A stretch of DNA of 23,912 nt, from positions 1-23,912 of the forward strand of contig NZ_CALCYR010000303.1 in the NCBI RefSeq assembly GCF_937906425.1. The letters are read 5' to 3'. A model generated the notes under the pieces. It was not told the origin of the DNA, did no database searches, and worked only from the letters and a program-made list of their open reading frames with translations. Positions 15,125 through 22,897 of the stretch are shown piece after piece; positions within the stretch are counted from its first letter, which is position 1, and the number at the start of each line of letters is the position of its first letter. Source of the stretch: an uncultured Methanobrevibacter sp. (GTDB taxonomy: Archaea > Methanobacteriota > Methanobacteria > Methanobacteriales > Methanobacteriaceae). The position numbers and the translations under genes are program-made.

Positions 15125-15922
15125 ATGACAAAAAAAGCTATTGTATTTGATAACTCTGGAACATTGATAGAAAGGTATAGGGTTATAAAGGATGTTTCCA
15201 CTGGGGAATTGATTACCCATATCAACTCATTGGATCTTATTGATTCCTGCTTGAATGCAGCTCTAGTTGTTTTGCAGTTCAATACAAATAGATTGAATGG
15301 CATAGATCCAAATACCCTTATTGGAGAATATGTTCTCGAAAATGATATTAATTTTGATATCAGCTATTATTCCACAGATGTTTCAAAGGAGGAGATTGCT
15401 GCAATACTTGAAAATGACAATGCTGTTGTCAAGGACATTACAGACACTTTTCCCCTTCTTAAGGAAAGGGTTCCCCATATGGAATTGTGTAACGGTTCTG
15501 CTGTAATCATAGACATTGCAGAAAATAGGATTGCATATACAATCACTTCAGCAGGACAGCTTTTTGGCGGAGTTAAGGATACAATAAGAGAGCTTCAGGA
15601 CAATGATATAGATGTTTTCATTGCTTCAGGTGACAGGTCCGGTGCAATCAAACGTCTTGCAGACATAACTGGAATTCCAGAGGACCATGCATTTGCAACT
15701 GCAAGCACTCACAGAAAGGCTGAAATTGTTAAGAATCTTCAGGAGAAGGGTTATAAGGTAATGATGGTTGGAGACGGTCCTAATGACATTTTGGCTTTCC
15801 AACAGGCTGATTCTGCTATTTTAACTACTGAACAAAAGGACGGAGATTTCCCTGACAAGCTAAAGGACTATGCAGATTTCGTTATTGAGGAGATTTCTGA
15901 AGTTCTCCAAATCGATTTTTAA
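15125..15922 (+). CDS. HAD-superfamily phosphatase, soluble P-type-ATPase-like
   Basis: This is a 265-residue haloacid dehalogenase-fold hydrolase. Motif I is FDNSGT with nucleophile D9, motif II S168 (FIASGD), motif III K198 (STHRKAE) and motif IV GDGPND with D217 and D221. The GDGPND block and the layout, with a large insert between motifs I and II (about 20-150), resemble the phosphorylation domain of P-type ATPases and the soluble archaeal proteins related to it; no membrane segments are present. The residue two after the nucleophile is Ser, not the general-acid Asp of typical phosphatases or the Thr of P-type ATPases. The frame opens at 15107, but GTGAT (15116-15120) four bases before ATG 15125 marks the start. 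The substrate is unknown. Confidence 0.82.
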   Translation: MTKKAIVFDNSGTLIERYRVIKDVSTGELITHINSLDLIDSCLNAALVVLQFNTNRLNGIDPNTLIGEYVLENDINFDISYYSTDVSKEEIAAILENDNAVVKDITDTFPLLKERVPHMELCNGSAVIIDIAENRIAYTITSAGQLFGGVKDTIRELQDNDIDVFIASGDRSGAIKRLADITGIPEDHAFATASTHRKAEIVKNLQEKGYKVMMVGDGPNDILAFQQADSAILTTEQKDGDFPDKLKDYADFVIEEISEVLQIDF

Positions 15923-16047
15923 TTTCACTATCTATTTTTAATTTTTTAATCATACCTGATTTTTGATTTCCTATTTTTACTATTTTTTAATTTTTCATGT
16001 TTTTTGTTTTCATTGATTTTTACTTATTTTTAATTTCATTCGCCTTC

Positions 16048-16160
16048 CTAAGAATAAACTTTTTCATACTCATTTTTAATTTTATTTAGCTACTAAGAAT
16101 AAACTTTTTCATACTTATTTTTAATTTTATTTAGCTACTGAAAATAAACTTTTACACTTG
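16048..16160. repeat. 45-bp tandem repeat, 2 copies plus a partial third
   Basis: CTAAGAATAAACTTTTTCAT begins units at 16048 and 16093 (45-bp period, nearly identical, including TTTTTAATTTTATTTAGCTA), and a diverged third starts at 16138 (CTGAAAATAAACTTTTACA). It lies between the convergent HAD and isomerase-like genes. The rest of 15923-16198 is T-rich. A 7-bp inverted repeat TTGAAAT/ATTTCAA (16158-16164, 16177-16183) near the isomerase stop may help termination. Confidence 0.85.
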
Positions 16161-16198
16161 AAATGGTGGCCTTCTTATTTCAAATACTTTCATATTAA

Positions 16199-16954
16199 TT
16201 AATTTTCTTTTAGGAAATCTTCTATAACTTTTTTACTTTTTAAAACATTATCAAAATTATTTAATTCGATTATTCCATTTTTCACATATTTTAAAAGATT
16301 TAAATCTAGGGTACCTTCACCTATTGTTTGGTGCTTGTCCTTTATACCGTCATTGTCATTTATGTGGTTGTATTCAATATTAGGTATCTTAAAGAATTCC
16401 TCTGGATTTTCACAGGTGTTTGCATGACCTAAATCGATAGTGATTGAACATCCTGTTTCATTAGTAAGATTTTCAAGTTCATAAGGCCTGTTTCCAAGAT
16501 ATGAGAAACGTTCCGGCATGTTTTCTATTGAAAACTTAACGTCCATTGTATTTGCATGTTCCATTACATCAATAACAGATTCATGAAGGAATTCAAGAGC
16601 CATCTGTCTTAGGTAATCTTCTCTTCTTCCAATTGTTCCTGGGTGTGATGTGATGGCTATTGCTCCAATTTCATTTGCAAGGTCTAGACAATCCTTTGTT
16701 TGCTTTACGGATTCCTTTCTTATTCCTGTGTTTATGCTTGCAAGGTTTATGTCAACATTTACTGCATGCATGTAAATATCTAAATCAAAGGACTCAAAGG
16801 ATTCTATGGCTTCCTTGTTTGTCAACATTTCATCAGGTCTGTATGGGCCTTCTGCAAGTAGTTCCACACAATCAAATCCATAATCTGTAGCTATTTCAAG
16901 CATTTCATGAACATCTTTCATAAACAGTGAAAGTAGTGAAAATCCCAGTTTCAT
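16199..16954 (-). CDS. Sugar phosphate isomerase/epimerase-like TIM-barrel protein (AP endonuclease 2 superfamily)
   Basis: This 251-residue xylose isomerase-like TIM barrel has probable divalent-metal ligands along the strand ends: H63 (YMHAV), H104 (ITSHPG), E144 (FSIENMPE), D174 and H177 (TIDLGHAN), H197 (YNHIND) and E213 (TIGEGTLD). Other markers are the N-terminal MKLGFSLLSL and FDCVELLAEGPYRP. Endonuclease IV, also in this superfamily, has a three-zinc site with more His residues, so DNA repair is less likely than a sugar or inositol isomerase/epimerase role. The product is soluble, with no signal peptide. The ATG (complement 16952-16954) has GGGAGAT a few bases upstream. It stands alone, so the pathway is not indicated. 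Confidence 0.82.
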   Translation of the reverse strand: MKLGFSLLSLFMKDVHEMLEIATDYGFDCVELLAEGPYRPDEMLTNKEAIESFESFDLDIYMHAVNVDINLASINTGIRKESVKQTKDCLDLANEIGAIAITSHPGTIGRREDYLRQMALEFLHESVIDVMEHANTMDVKFSIENMPERFSYLGNRPYELENLTNETGCSITIDLGHANTCENPEEFFKIPNIEYNHINDNDGIKDKHQTIGEGTLDLNLLKYVKNGIIELNNFDNVLKSKKVIEDFLKEN

Positions 16955-17130
16955 TTTAATCTCCCTTATTTTCTGTATTTAATCTTATTTTTTTCTTTTT
17001 CCATTTATTTATTTTATTATTTTTAATTAATTTGTCCATAAAATTTAAATTATTTTATTATTTTATTATTTTATTCGGGTGTTTGATGAAATTTTAATTA
17101 GTTCACTTATTACAAATTCATTTAAAAAAA

Positions 17131-17140
17131 TTTATATATA
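17131..17140 (+). promoter_or_regulatory. TATA box of the padR gene
   Basis: TTTATATATA preceded by an A-run (17124-17130) is the best archaeal TATA box in the 16955-17267 gap. It would place a transcription start near 17160-17165, immediately before the inverted-repeat operator and about 105 bases upstream of the padR start. The remainder of the gap is A/T-rich, with TTTTATTATTTTATTATT-type simple repeats near 17050. Confidence 0.55.
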
Positions 17141-17167
17141 TCTTAAATTAATTTATATTTATGTCAA

Positions 17168-17204
17168 AATTTTACATATGTAATTTTTTGATATATGTAA
17201 AATT
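17168..17204 (+). promoter_or_regulatory. Inverted-repeat operator, probable PadR autoregulatory site
   Basis: AATTTTACATAT (17168-17179) and ATATGTAAAATT (17193-17204) are perfect 12-bp inverted repeats with a 13-base spacer. The left arm also contains the perfect palindrome TTACATATGTAA (17172-17183). Arms with ACAT/ATGT are what PadR-family repressors bind. Its place just after the predicted transcription start fits autorepression. Confidence 0.6.
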
Positions 17205-17267
17205 ATTTGTTTTTGCTTCAAAAATTAAAGAATTTATTCATTTTTTTAATTCTTGTGGAGGTGTATA

Positions 17268-17702
17268 ATGAATAATGCAGAAAGTGAATTTGCAGACTGC
17301 AAATTATTAAATGATGATTCTGAGTTTTTCAAGGAAAACAAGAAGATGATTCAGCATGCTGTAAATGGTTTTTCCAGAGTTTTGATTCTATGGATTATAA
17401 AATACAATAAGAGCATTCATGGTTATGCAATCATGAAGGAATTGGATAAGTTCTTCACGACCCTGATTGATGAGGGAATTATTAAAAAGTCTAGTTCAAG
17501 CAAGGTCTATCCTATTTTAAAATCCATGGAAGACGCTGAAATAATAGAAGGAATCTGGAAAACACAGGAAAATAAAAAAGTTAAATACTATTCCATTACA
17601 GATAAGGGGATTTTATTGTTAAATGAGATTCGCAAAAAGCATTTGTCAATTTCAAAGTATCCTCAATGGAGTTTATTCTTCAATGACTTTTATTTTGAGT
17701 AA
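17268..17702 (+). CDS. PadR-family transcriptional regulator
   Basis: This 144-residue protein has a winged helix-turn-helix at about residues 35-120: VLILWIIKYNKSIHGYAIMKELD (helix 1-2), SSSKVYPILKSMEDAEIIEG (recognition helix; the Y-P-x-L-x-x-M pattern is the PadR hallmark) and KVKYYSITDKGILLLNEI (wing). About 30 N-terminal residues precede the domain, and the C-terminal dimerisation part is short. The frame opens at TTG 17253, but GGAGGTG (17257-17263) four bases before ATG 17268 decides the start. It lies 266 bp upstream of an ABC ATPase/ABC-2 permease pair on the same strand, a standard arrangement in which PadR represses an efflux pump. An inverted-repeat operator precedes it. Confidence 0.9.
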   Translation: MNNAESEFADCKLLNDDSEFFKENKKMIQHAVNGFSRVLILWIIKYNKSIHGYAIMKELDKFFTTLIDEGIIKKSSSSKVYPILKSMEDAEIIEGIWKTQENKKVKYYSITDKGILLLNEIRKKHLSISKYPQWSLFFNDFYFE

Positions 17703-17707
17703 GCGGG

Positions 17708-17911
17708 TTTAATAATTTATTAAGCCTTAAATTTAGGAGTTTAATTTTAATTTAATAATTAAAAAGTATTGTAATTTTAATTTTAATTTAATAATTTATT
17801 AAGCCTTAAAAAGTCTTAAAATTTAATTTAATAATTAATAACTATTAAAAAGTCTTATTATTTAATTTAATAATATTAATAACTATTAAAAAGTCTTATT
17901 ATTTAATTTAA
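17708..17911. repeat. Direct repeats in the padR-ABC gap, including a 41-bp tandem pair
   Basis: TTTAATAATTTATTAAGCCT occurs near 17708 and again near 17786. A 37-base block (ATTAATAACTATTAAAAAGT...) is at 17834-17870 and 17875-17911 (41-bp period). The arrays fill the gap before the ABC ATPase gene and could alter its promoter spacing. Confidence 0.8.
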
Positions 17912-17968
17912 ACTCAATTTAACTTTAAACTATTTAGATTTTATATGAATTTATAATGGAGGTTAAAA

Positions 17969-19042
17969 ATGAAATATGCAATTGAAACATTTGACCTAAA
18001 GAAAATGTATAAGGATTTCATTGCTGTTAACTCTATTAATATGAAAGTTCCAAACAAGACAATATTCGGTATGCTTGGACCTAACGGTGCAGGAAAGACC
18101 ACTACTATCAAAATGCTTACATGTCTTGCACTTCCTACAAGCGGAACAGCTGTTGTAGGTGGATATGACATTCAAAAGAACCCTGATGAGGTCAGGGACC
18201 TTTTAGGAATGGTTCCACAGCAGGTCAGTTTGTACAAGGACTTGACAGTTAAGGAAAATGCTGAAATGTGTGCAGACTATTATGGCGTTCCCGTTGATGA
18301 GAAGATGGATCGTATTGATGATTTAATGGAACTTGTGGACATCAAGTATGCGGAAAACAAGACAATTTCCCAATTGTCCGGCGGTCAAAAGCAAAAGGCG
18401 TCTCTTGTCGCTTCCCTTGTTCATAGGCCAGACATTCTCTTTTTGGATGAACCTACAATAGGGCTTGACCCTACAACCAAAAGGGTTCTTTGGGACCTTA
18501 TTCGGGAATTGAATGACAATGGTCACACAATCATTCTATGTTCCCATGACATGCATGAGGTTGACATGCTTTGTGACAATGTGGGAATCATTAATACAGG
18601 CAATCTTGTTGCCTATGACACTCCTCAAGGACTTAAGGACACTTTATTGAAAGAGAGAAAAGTGGAGTATGAGGAGTCCGTCAAGGAGGCCTTGATGCAA
18701 ATTCAGGAAGAAAGCAAAACCGAAGACAAATGGGCTTCAAGGGAAAGAAACTTGCAGCTTAAGGATTTAAACCTTAGGGAAATGTCTGTTTTGGTAAACA
18801 ATCTTGATGATAAAATGGTTAATGGGCTATTGGATATTCCTGCTGTTCACAGTATTGACGTTTCTAAGAATGAAAGGATTCTTCTTAAGATTGAAAGCTT
18901 TGATGACAATGTTGTAACCGAGGTTATCAAGTCTATTGTTAATAATGGAGGCATAATCGGTTCGGTTTCTACTGAGGAGCCTTCACTTGAAGACGTATTT
19001 ATGAGAGCAACTGCAGAGGTGGATGAAGATGCTAGAGCTTAG
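17969..19042 (+). CDS. ABC transporter ATP-binding protein (ABC-2 / DrrA-type efflux)
   Basis: This is the ATPase subunit of a drug or lipid exporter. The nucleotide-binding domain covers about 1-220, with Walker A GPNGAGKT (37-44), Q-loop PQQ (83-85), signature LSGGQ (136-140), Walker B ILFLDE (156-161), D-loop IGLD and switch H193. A C-terminal extension of about 135 residues (ALMQIQEESKTEDKWASRER and beyond) includes the DrrA-like terminal block GGIIGSVSTEEPSLEDVFMRAT. The length of 357 is slightly above the usual 310-340, because of a charged insert near 225-250. GGAGG (17958-17962) precedes ATG 17969. The permease gene follows 130 bp later. PadR upstream is the likely regulator. Confidence 0.93.
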   Translation: MKYAIETFDLKKMYKDFIAVNSINMKVPNKTIFGMLGPNGAGKTTTIKMLTCLALPTSGTAVVGGYDIQKNPDEVRDLLGMVPQQVSLYKDLTVKENAEMCADYYGVPVDEKMDRIDDLMELVDIKYAENKTISQLSGGQKQKASLVASLVHRPDILFLDEPTIGLDPTTKRVLWDLIRELNDNGHTIILCSHDMHEVDMLCDNVGIINTGNLVAYDTPQGLKDTLLKERKVEYEESVKEALMQIQEESKTEDKWASRERNLQLKDLNLREMSVLVNNLDDKMVNGLLDIPAVHSIDVSKNERILLKIESFDDNVVTEVIKSIVNNGGIIGSVSTEEPSLEDVFMRATAEVDEDARA

Positions 19043-19110
19043 GATTAAAAAGTCTTATTCTTCTGCTTTAAAAAGGAGTTTAGCTATTGAATTTAATAGT
19101 TTAATTCGTC

Positions 19111-19184
19111 TTGGAGGGATTTTATGAAATTTGAATACAATAATATCCTTTTTATGTATTTGGAGGGATTTTATGAAATTTGAA
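19111..19184 (+). repeat. 49-bp tandem duplication of the permease initiation region, creating a 19-codon upstream ORF
   Basis: TTGGAGGGATTTTATGAAAT plus TTGAA occurs at 19111-19135 and 19160-19184. The upstream copy has its own GGAGGG site and ATG (19124) and reads MKFEYNNILFMYLEGFYEI, then TGA at 19181-19183. Its first eleven codons parallel the real start MKFEGKKILWM. The small ORF is out of frame and ends eight bases after the true ATG (19173), a layout that would allow translational coupling. Confidence 0.85.
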
Positions 19185-20321
19185 GGCAAAAAAATCCTCT
19201 GGATGATTAAAAAAGAATTTCTAAGCTTGAAAAGACATCCAGGCAGATTGGTTTCAATTATTGTATTCCCAATTATCATGATTCTTCTATTCGGTTATGG
19301 TATGGGAGGGGATTTGGAAAACCTTTCAGTTGTTGTTGTCTCCCAGGATGGAGGGGACTTGACAGACGCTACATTGGATGCAATGAAGGATATGGACGTT
19401 TATCATATTGTAGACGTTACTGATTCAGTTTCACACGCTAAGAGAATGGTTGATCGGGGTGAGGTTAAGGCCGCAATAATACTGCCTTCGAATTATGATG
19501 ATGATAATGCGGATCAGAAGGCCGTAACCCTTTATATAGACTCATCTGATCAGATGGCTACTCAGGCATTGGTTCCAACCACTACTGCACTCTTTAATGA
19601 ATTGTCTGCAAAAAGTGCAAGTGCCACCCAGCTAAACACTCAGAATTCCTCTAAAAAGTCTTCTGCAATTGATTCAGTTAAAAGCGCTATTTCACTTCAG
19701 GTAAATAGGATTTATGGAGACATAAAATACATAGATTTCCTTGTGCCTGCCGTACTTGGCATGACAGTTATGTTCAGTTGTATGATGGGTATGGGAGCTT
19801 CAATTGCTGGTGAACGTGAAACAGGAGAGCTTGCTAGACTTTTCATGACTCCTACATCAGTTGCTACTGTTATAGGTGGTAAGATTGCAGGAAAACTTAT
19901 TGTGGAATTGTTGCGTGCCTTGATACTCTTGGTTGCAGCTATTTTACTATTTAACATTACGGTTAAGGGAGGCATTCCAGCCACATTCCTCATACTTGTC
20001 ATAGGAGCATTGTGTTTTGTTGGATTCGGTATAATGATTTCAGCCACTGCAAAGACACAGGAAGATTATGCCCAAATGGTAATGCCATTTTCAATGCCTA
20101 TGATGTTTGTTTCTGGAGTGTTCTATCCGATTGAAACAATGCCTTGGATTTTCCAAAAACTAGCATACATTTGTCCTTTAACATATTTGAACGATGCAAT
20201 GAGGGCGGTAATGATTCAAGGTCACAGCTTAGGTGACGTTTGGATTGATATCCTTGTTCTTTTAGGATTTACATTACTGTTCTTCATTTTGGGAGTAGTA
20301 AGATTCGACAGAGATGTCTAA
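19173..20321 (+). CDS. ABC-2 type transporter permease
   Basis: This 382-residue membrane subunit partners the preceding ATPase. There is one N-terminal helix (about 22-42, LVSIIVFPIIMILLFGYGMG), a large external loop of about 130 residues (soluble alpha/beta domain with SVVVVSQDGGDLTDATL and AAIILPSNYDDD), and five helices in the C-terminal half. That half contains GASIAGERETGELARLFMTP, the ABC-2 signature region, and FVSGVFYPIETMPWIFQKLAYICPLTYLNDAMR. This is the YhiH/YbhR-like layout, so export of drugs, lipids or other amphiphiles is expected. The frame opens at 19131, but GGAGGG five bases before ATG 19173 gives the correct start; an upstream decoy start is described at 19111-19184. Confidence 0.92.
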   Translation: MKFEGKKILWMIKKEFLSLKRHPGRLVSIIVFPIIMILLFGYGMGGDLENLSVVVVSQDGGDLTDATLDAMKDMDVYHIVDVTDSVSHAKRMVDRGEVKAAIILPSNYDDDNADQKAVTLYIDSSDQMATQALVPTTTALFNELSAKSASATQLNTQNSSKKSSAIDSVKSAISLQVNRIYGDIKYIDFLVPAVLGMTVMFSCMMGMGASIAGERETGELARLFMTPTSVATVIGGKIAGKLIVELLRALILLVAAILLFNITVKGGIPATFLILVIGALCFVGFGIMISATAKTQEDYAQMVMPFSMPMMFVSGVFYPIETMPWIFQKLAYICPLTYLNDAMRAVMIQGHSLGDVWIDILVLLGFTLLFFILGVVRFDRDV

Positions 20322-20360
20322 TTATGATTTATGGCTTAAAATTAATTCATAATCCATTTT
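20321..20360 (+). terminator. Inverted repeat plus T-run after the ABC-2 permease
   Basis: ATTATGA (20321-20327) and TCATAAT (20347-20353) form 7-bp arms with a 19-base loop, followed by CCATTTTTAG. Further copies of a TTTATGATT/ATGATTTA motif are scattered through 20330-20455 up to the next gene, making the assignment uncertain. Confidence 0.3.
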
Positions 20361-20468
20361 TAGTAAATTAATGGAGATTATGATTTAATTAGCTATTCAT
20401 GATTTATTTAATGATAATTTATGATTATTAGCTTTTTAATCATGATTTATTTATAAACGGGTGATTTT

Positions 20469-21788
20469 ATGAATAATAAATTCAAATACTTATTGATAGG
20501 TTTAATTTTACTTATCTTATGCTTGGCTCCGGTTTCAGCTAACAATTGGCTTATGTTCCAGCATGATGCTAAACACAGCGGTTATCTGGATGAGTCCTCA
20601 GAATTTGTCTCAAACCTTTGGGATACAGATCTTAAATCAACTGTCCTCTCAAGTCCAGCTATTGTAAACGATACAATATATGTAGTAACCCATGACGGCA
20701 TATTGAATGCAATAGACATGGAGGATGGAGACATATTATGGACTTATGACTTTGAGGACAAGTTCAAAGCCTCTCCTGTTATTAAGGGAGATACATTGTA
20801 TATAGGATCCATGGACGGTACATTCTATGCCTTGAATATCAGTGATGACTTGGATGATGATGACCATGATGAAATCTGGAAGGAAAGGGTTGATGAAGCT
20901 ATTGAATCAACTGCTGTAATCTCTGGAGAAAGGGTCTATTTCGGCTCCAATGACGGCCATGTATATGCATTCAGCACTGATGGCGATGAAAAATGGGACT
21001 ATAAATTAGGTGGAAAGGTCAAGTCATCTCCAGTAATTCTTGATGATGAGCTATTTGCAGCATCAACAAATGCTAAGGTGGTAAGCCTTGATAAGGATGA
21101 TGGAAGCAAAAACTGGATTTACACCTGTGGTGACGAGGTATTGTCATCTCCTGCCGTTACAAAAGATAATGTTGTTGTAGGAAGTGTAGATGCTAATGTC
21201 TATAACCTTAATAGGGATGATGGTGAGCTTAACTGGACTGCAAACATGGAATATAAAATAGTATCTTCTCCATCAGTTGAGACTTATGACAACAATGTTT
21301 ACATTTCAAATGACAACGGCAATGTCACTTGCTTTGACTTAAGGGATGGAACATTTAAATGGTCCTACAAGACTGACGCTTCAGTAAGGACAACTCCTGC
21401 AATGAATGACAACTATATTGTTGTAGGTTCAAATGACGGTAATGTGTATCAGTTAAATAAATACACAGGAGAGAAGATTTTTTCATATAATCCTGGAGCT
21501 ATTCTTTTCAATTCAGAGATTTCAGCCTCTCCAGTATTGTATGGCGACAACCTATTTGTAGCAGACCATAGCGGACATCTATATTCAATAGATTTAAACA
21601 AGCAGGACACTCCATTTTCAATTTTCCTAATATTTAGCATAGTAATTGCATGTATAGTTTTAGTCTTATTGTATGTAATTATAAAAAAAATAAGGGGAAG
21701 GGATAAAAACAATGGAAAGTCCAAAAGGTCTTTAAAAAGAATAAAAGGTAAAAAATCAGTTAAGGAAAATAAAATAGAAGAAGAATGA
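20469..21788 (+). CDS. Exported PQQ-repeat-like beta-propeller protein with C-terminal membrane anchor
   Basis: This 439-residue protein begins with a signal peptide (1-24, ending in APVSA). Eight repeats follow of the type SSPxxxxxxVYxGSxDGxVYALDxxxGxxxW; examples are ASPVIKGDTLYIGSMDGTFY, SSPVILDDELFAASTN and ASPVLYGDNLFVADHSGHLY. Eight repeats fit an eight-bladed propeller like BamB or quinoprotein dehydrogenases, but no quinoprotein catalytic residues or Cys-Cys pair are seen, so a binding or scaffold role is more likely than PQQ chemistry. One transmembrane helix (about 383-405) and a strongly basic cytoplasmic tail end the protein. GGGTGAT precedes ATG 20469. It lies 147 bp after the efflux operon, probably as a separate unit. 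Confidence 0.88.
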   Translation: MNNKFKYLLIGLILLILCLAPVSANNWLMFQHDAKHSGYLDESSEFVSNLWDTDLKSTVLSSPAIVNDTIYVVTHDGILNAIDMEDGDILWTYDFEDKFKASPVIKGDTLYIGSMDGTFYALNISDDLDDDDHDEIWKERVDEAIESTAVISGERVYFGSNDGHVYAFSTDGDEKWDYKLGGKVKSSPVILDDELFAASTNAKVVSLDKDDGSKNWIYTCGDEVLSSPAVTKDNVVVGSVDANVYNLNRDDGELNWTANMEYKIVSSPSVETYDNNVYISNDNGNVTCFDLRDGTFKWSYKTDASVRTTPAMNDNYIVVGSNDGNVYQLNKYTGEKIFSYNPGAILFNSEISASPVLYGDNLFVADHSGHLYSIDLNKQDTPFSIFLIFSIVIACIVLVLLYVIIKKIRGRDKNNGKSKRSLKRIKGKKSVKENKIEEE

Positions 21789-21812
21789 GCTTTTCTCATT
21801 TTCTTTTATTTT
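21782..21812 (+). terminator. Hairpin overlapping the stop codon of the propeller gene, then T-rich tract
   Basis: AATGAG (21784-21789) and CTCATT (21795-21800) pair around a CTTTT loop, and one G-U and one A-U pair could extend the stem. The stem overlaps the TGA stop and is followed by TTCTTTTATTTTC. It lies between convergent genes. Confidence 0.55.
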
Positions 21813-21892
21813 CTATTTTTAATATTTTAAAATCAATTAATTTAGTTATTAGGAAGTTATTAGGTAAAATAAGATATGAAATTTATTTAATA

Positions 21893-22747
21893 TTATAAAT
21901 GATTAAATAAAGTCCATATTTCCGGATACTTTTCAGCTATTGCCTGATCTATAAGATTAGATGCTTCATTACTTATGCTGAATTCAGGTTCTGTTTTTCT
22001 CAAGTATCTTAAAACTGCTGCAGATTTTGCTGACCATAATGTGATTCTTGGATTATTTTCAACAGTTTCTATCACTTCACCTACTAGCTTTTCTTCTTTT
22101 TTACTTAAGAAACTAGTCACTTCTATATTTTCATCAGAAGCTTCTATATTTTTAATAGTTTCAGAAGTTTCTTCATTTAAATCAAGGCTACTTTCAATAT
22201 TTTTAATAGTATTTTCTGGGTCTGAAATTGCTTCACTTTCAGATTGAATTTCATCTTCAATTGTATCATTTTCTACAATTTCATCATCATTGCTGAATAC
22301 ATTAGTATAATTGGAACTTTCTTTAGCTTTTTTGTTTGACTTTTTAGCTTTTTTAGTTTCTTTTACTTCTTCTTCAGCTGTTTCTTCAGCTGTTTCTTCA
22401 GCTATTTCTTCAGCTATTTCATCTACTTTTTCTTCTTTTTCTAACTTTTCTACTTCTTCTGTAGATTCTTCTTGAATTTTTTCTTCAATTTTAGCTTTTT
22501 CTACTGTTTCAGTTTCTTCTTTAGCTTTTTCTTCTACTTTTTCTTCTACTTTTTCTTCATTTTCTAAAGTTTCTGTTTCTTCTGTAGATTCTTCTTGAAT
22601 CTCTTCAATTTCTTCCTCTTTTTCATCTTTGGAATTGTTTTTTAAAATGTCTTCTAAACTAATGTTTTCTTCGACTTCAGTTTCTTCAACTTCTATTTTA
22701 GGAATTAAAGAATCTAAACCTCTTCCTAGTCCTGAATTTTTTGCCAT
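21893..22747 (-). CDS. ParA-partner candidate: ParB-like LGRGL N-terminal box, acidic repeat linker, novel C-terminal domain
   Basis: The 284-residue product begins MAKNSGLGRGLDSLIP. The GLGRGLDSLI block (residues 6-15) is the N-terminal hallmark of ParB/Spo0J, where it stimulates ParA ATPase. The ParB CTPase and helix-turn-helix domains are absent. Instead, residues 17-131 are Glu-rich and repetitive (IQEESTEE occurs near 49 and again near 91, and an AEET run follows), with a Lys-rich stretch at 132-143 and a second acidic stretch with a repeated IKNIE at about 181 and 198. The last 70 residues form a separate alpha-helical domain (WSAKSAAVLRYLRKTEPEF, then SNEASNLIDQAIAEKYPEIW) that I do not recognise. 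The gene follows parA by 117 bp on the same strand. GGGGT lies about ten bases before the ATG. A McdB-like cargo adaptor is the alternative reading. Confidence 0.7.
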   Translation of the reverse strand: MAKNSGLGRGLDSLIPKIEVEETEVEENISLEDILKNNSKDEKEEEIEEIQEESTEETETLENEEKVEEKVEEKAKEETETVEKAKIEEKIQEESTEEVEKLEKEEKVDEIAEEIAEETAEETAEEEVKETKKAKKSNKKAKESSNYTNVFSNDDEIVENDTIEDEIQSESEAISDPENTIKNIESSLDLNEETSETIKNIEASDENIEVTSFLSKKEEKLVGEVIETVENNPRITLWSAKSAAVLRYLRKTEPEFSISNEASNLIDQAIAEKYPEIWTLFNHL

Positions 22748-22800
22748 TTTACCAAACCCCTAATAATTTTCATTTATGATTTTAAAATAGTTTATAATAA

Positions 22801-22897
22801 ATTTAATTTTATTTTTCTTCTAATTCTAAGATTTCCTTAGCTTGTTTTTATATTATATTTAATTTTATTTTTCTTCTAATTCTAAGATTTCCTTAGC
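22801..22897. repeat. 41-bp exact duplication of the parA 3' end, 56-bp period
   Basis: A 41-base sequence (containing TTCTTCTAATTCTAAGATTT) is present at 22801-22841 and again, exactly, at 22857-22897. The second copy encodes the last 11 codons and stop of parA (minus strand); the first is a relic in the gap before the ParB-like gene. Exact identity implies a recent event. Confidence 0.9.

Noticed and set aside
16199..16954. Endonuclease IV (DNA repair) for the TIM-barrel protein
   Set aside because: The His-rich three-zinc pattern of endonuclease IV is not complete, and the sequence reads more like the isomerase/epimerase branch.
20469..21788. PQQ-dependent dehydrogenase
   Set aside because: The propeller repeats are present, but the adjacent-cysteine pair, catalytic Asp context and cofactor-binding residues are not seen, and the protein is much shorter than quinoprotein dehydrogenases.
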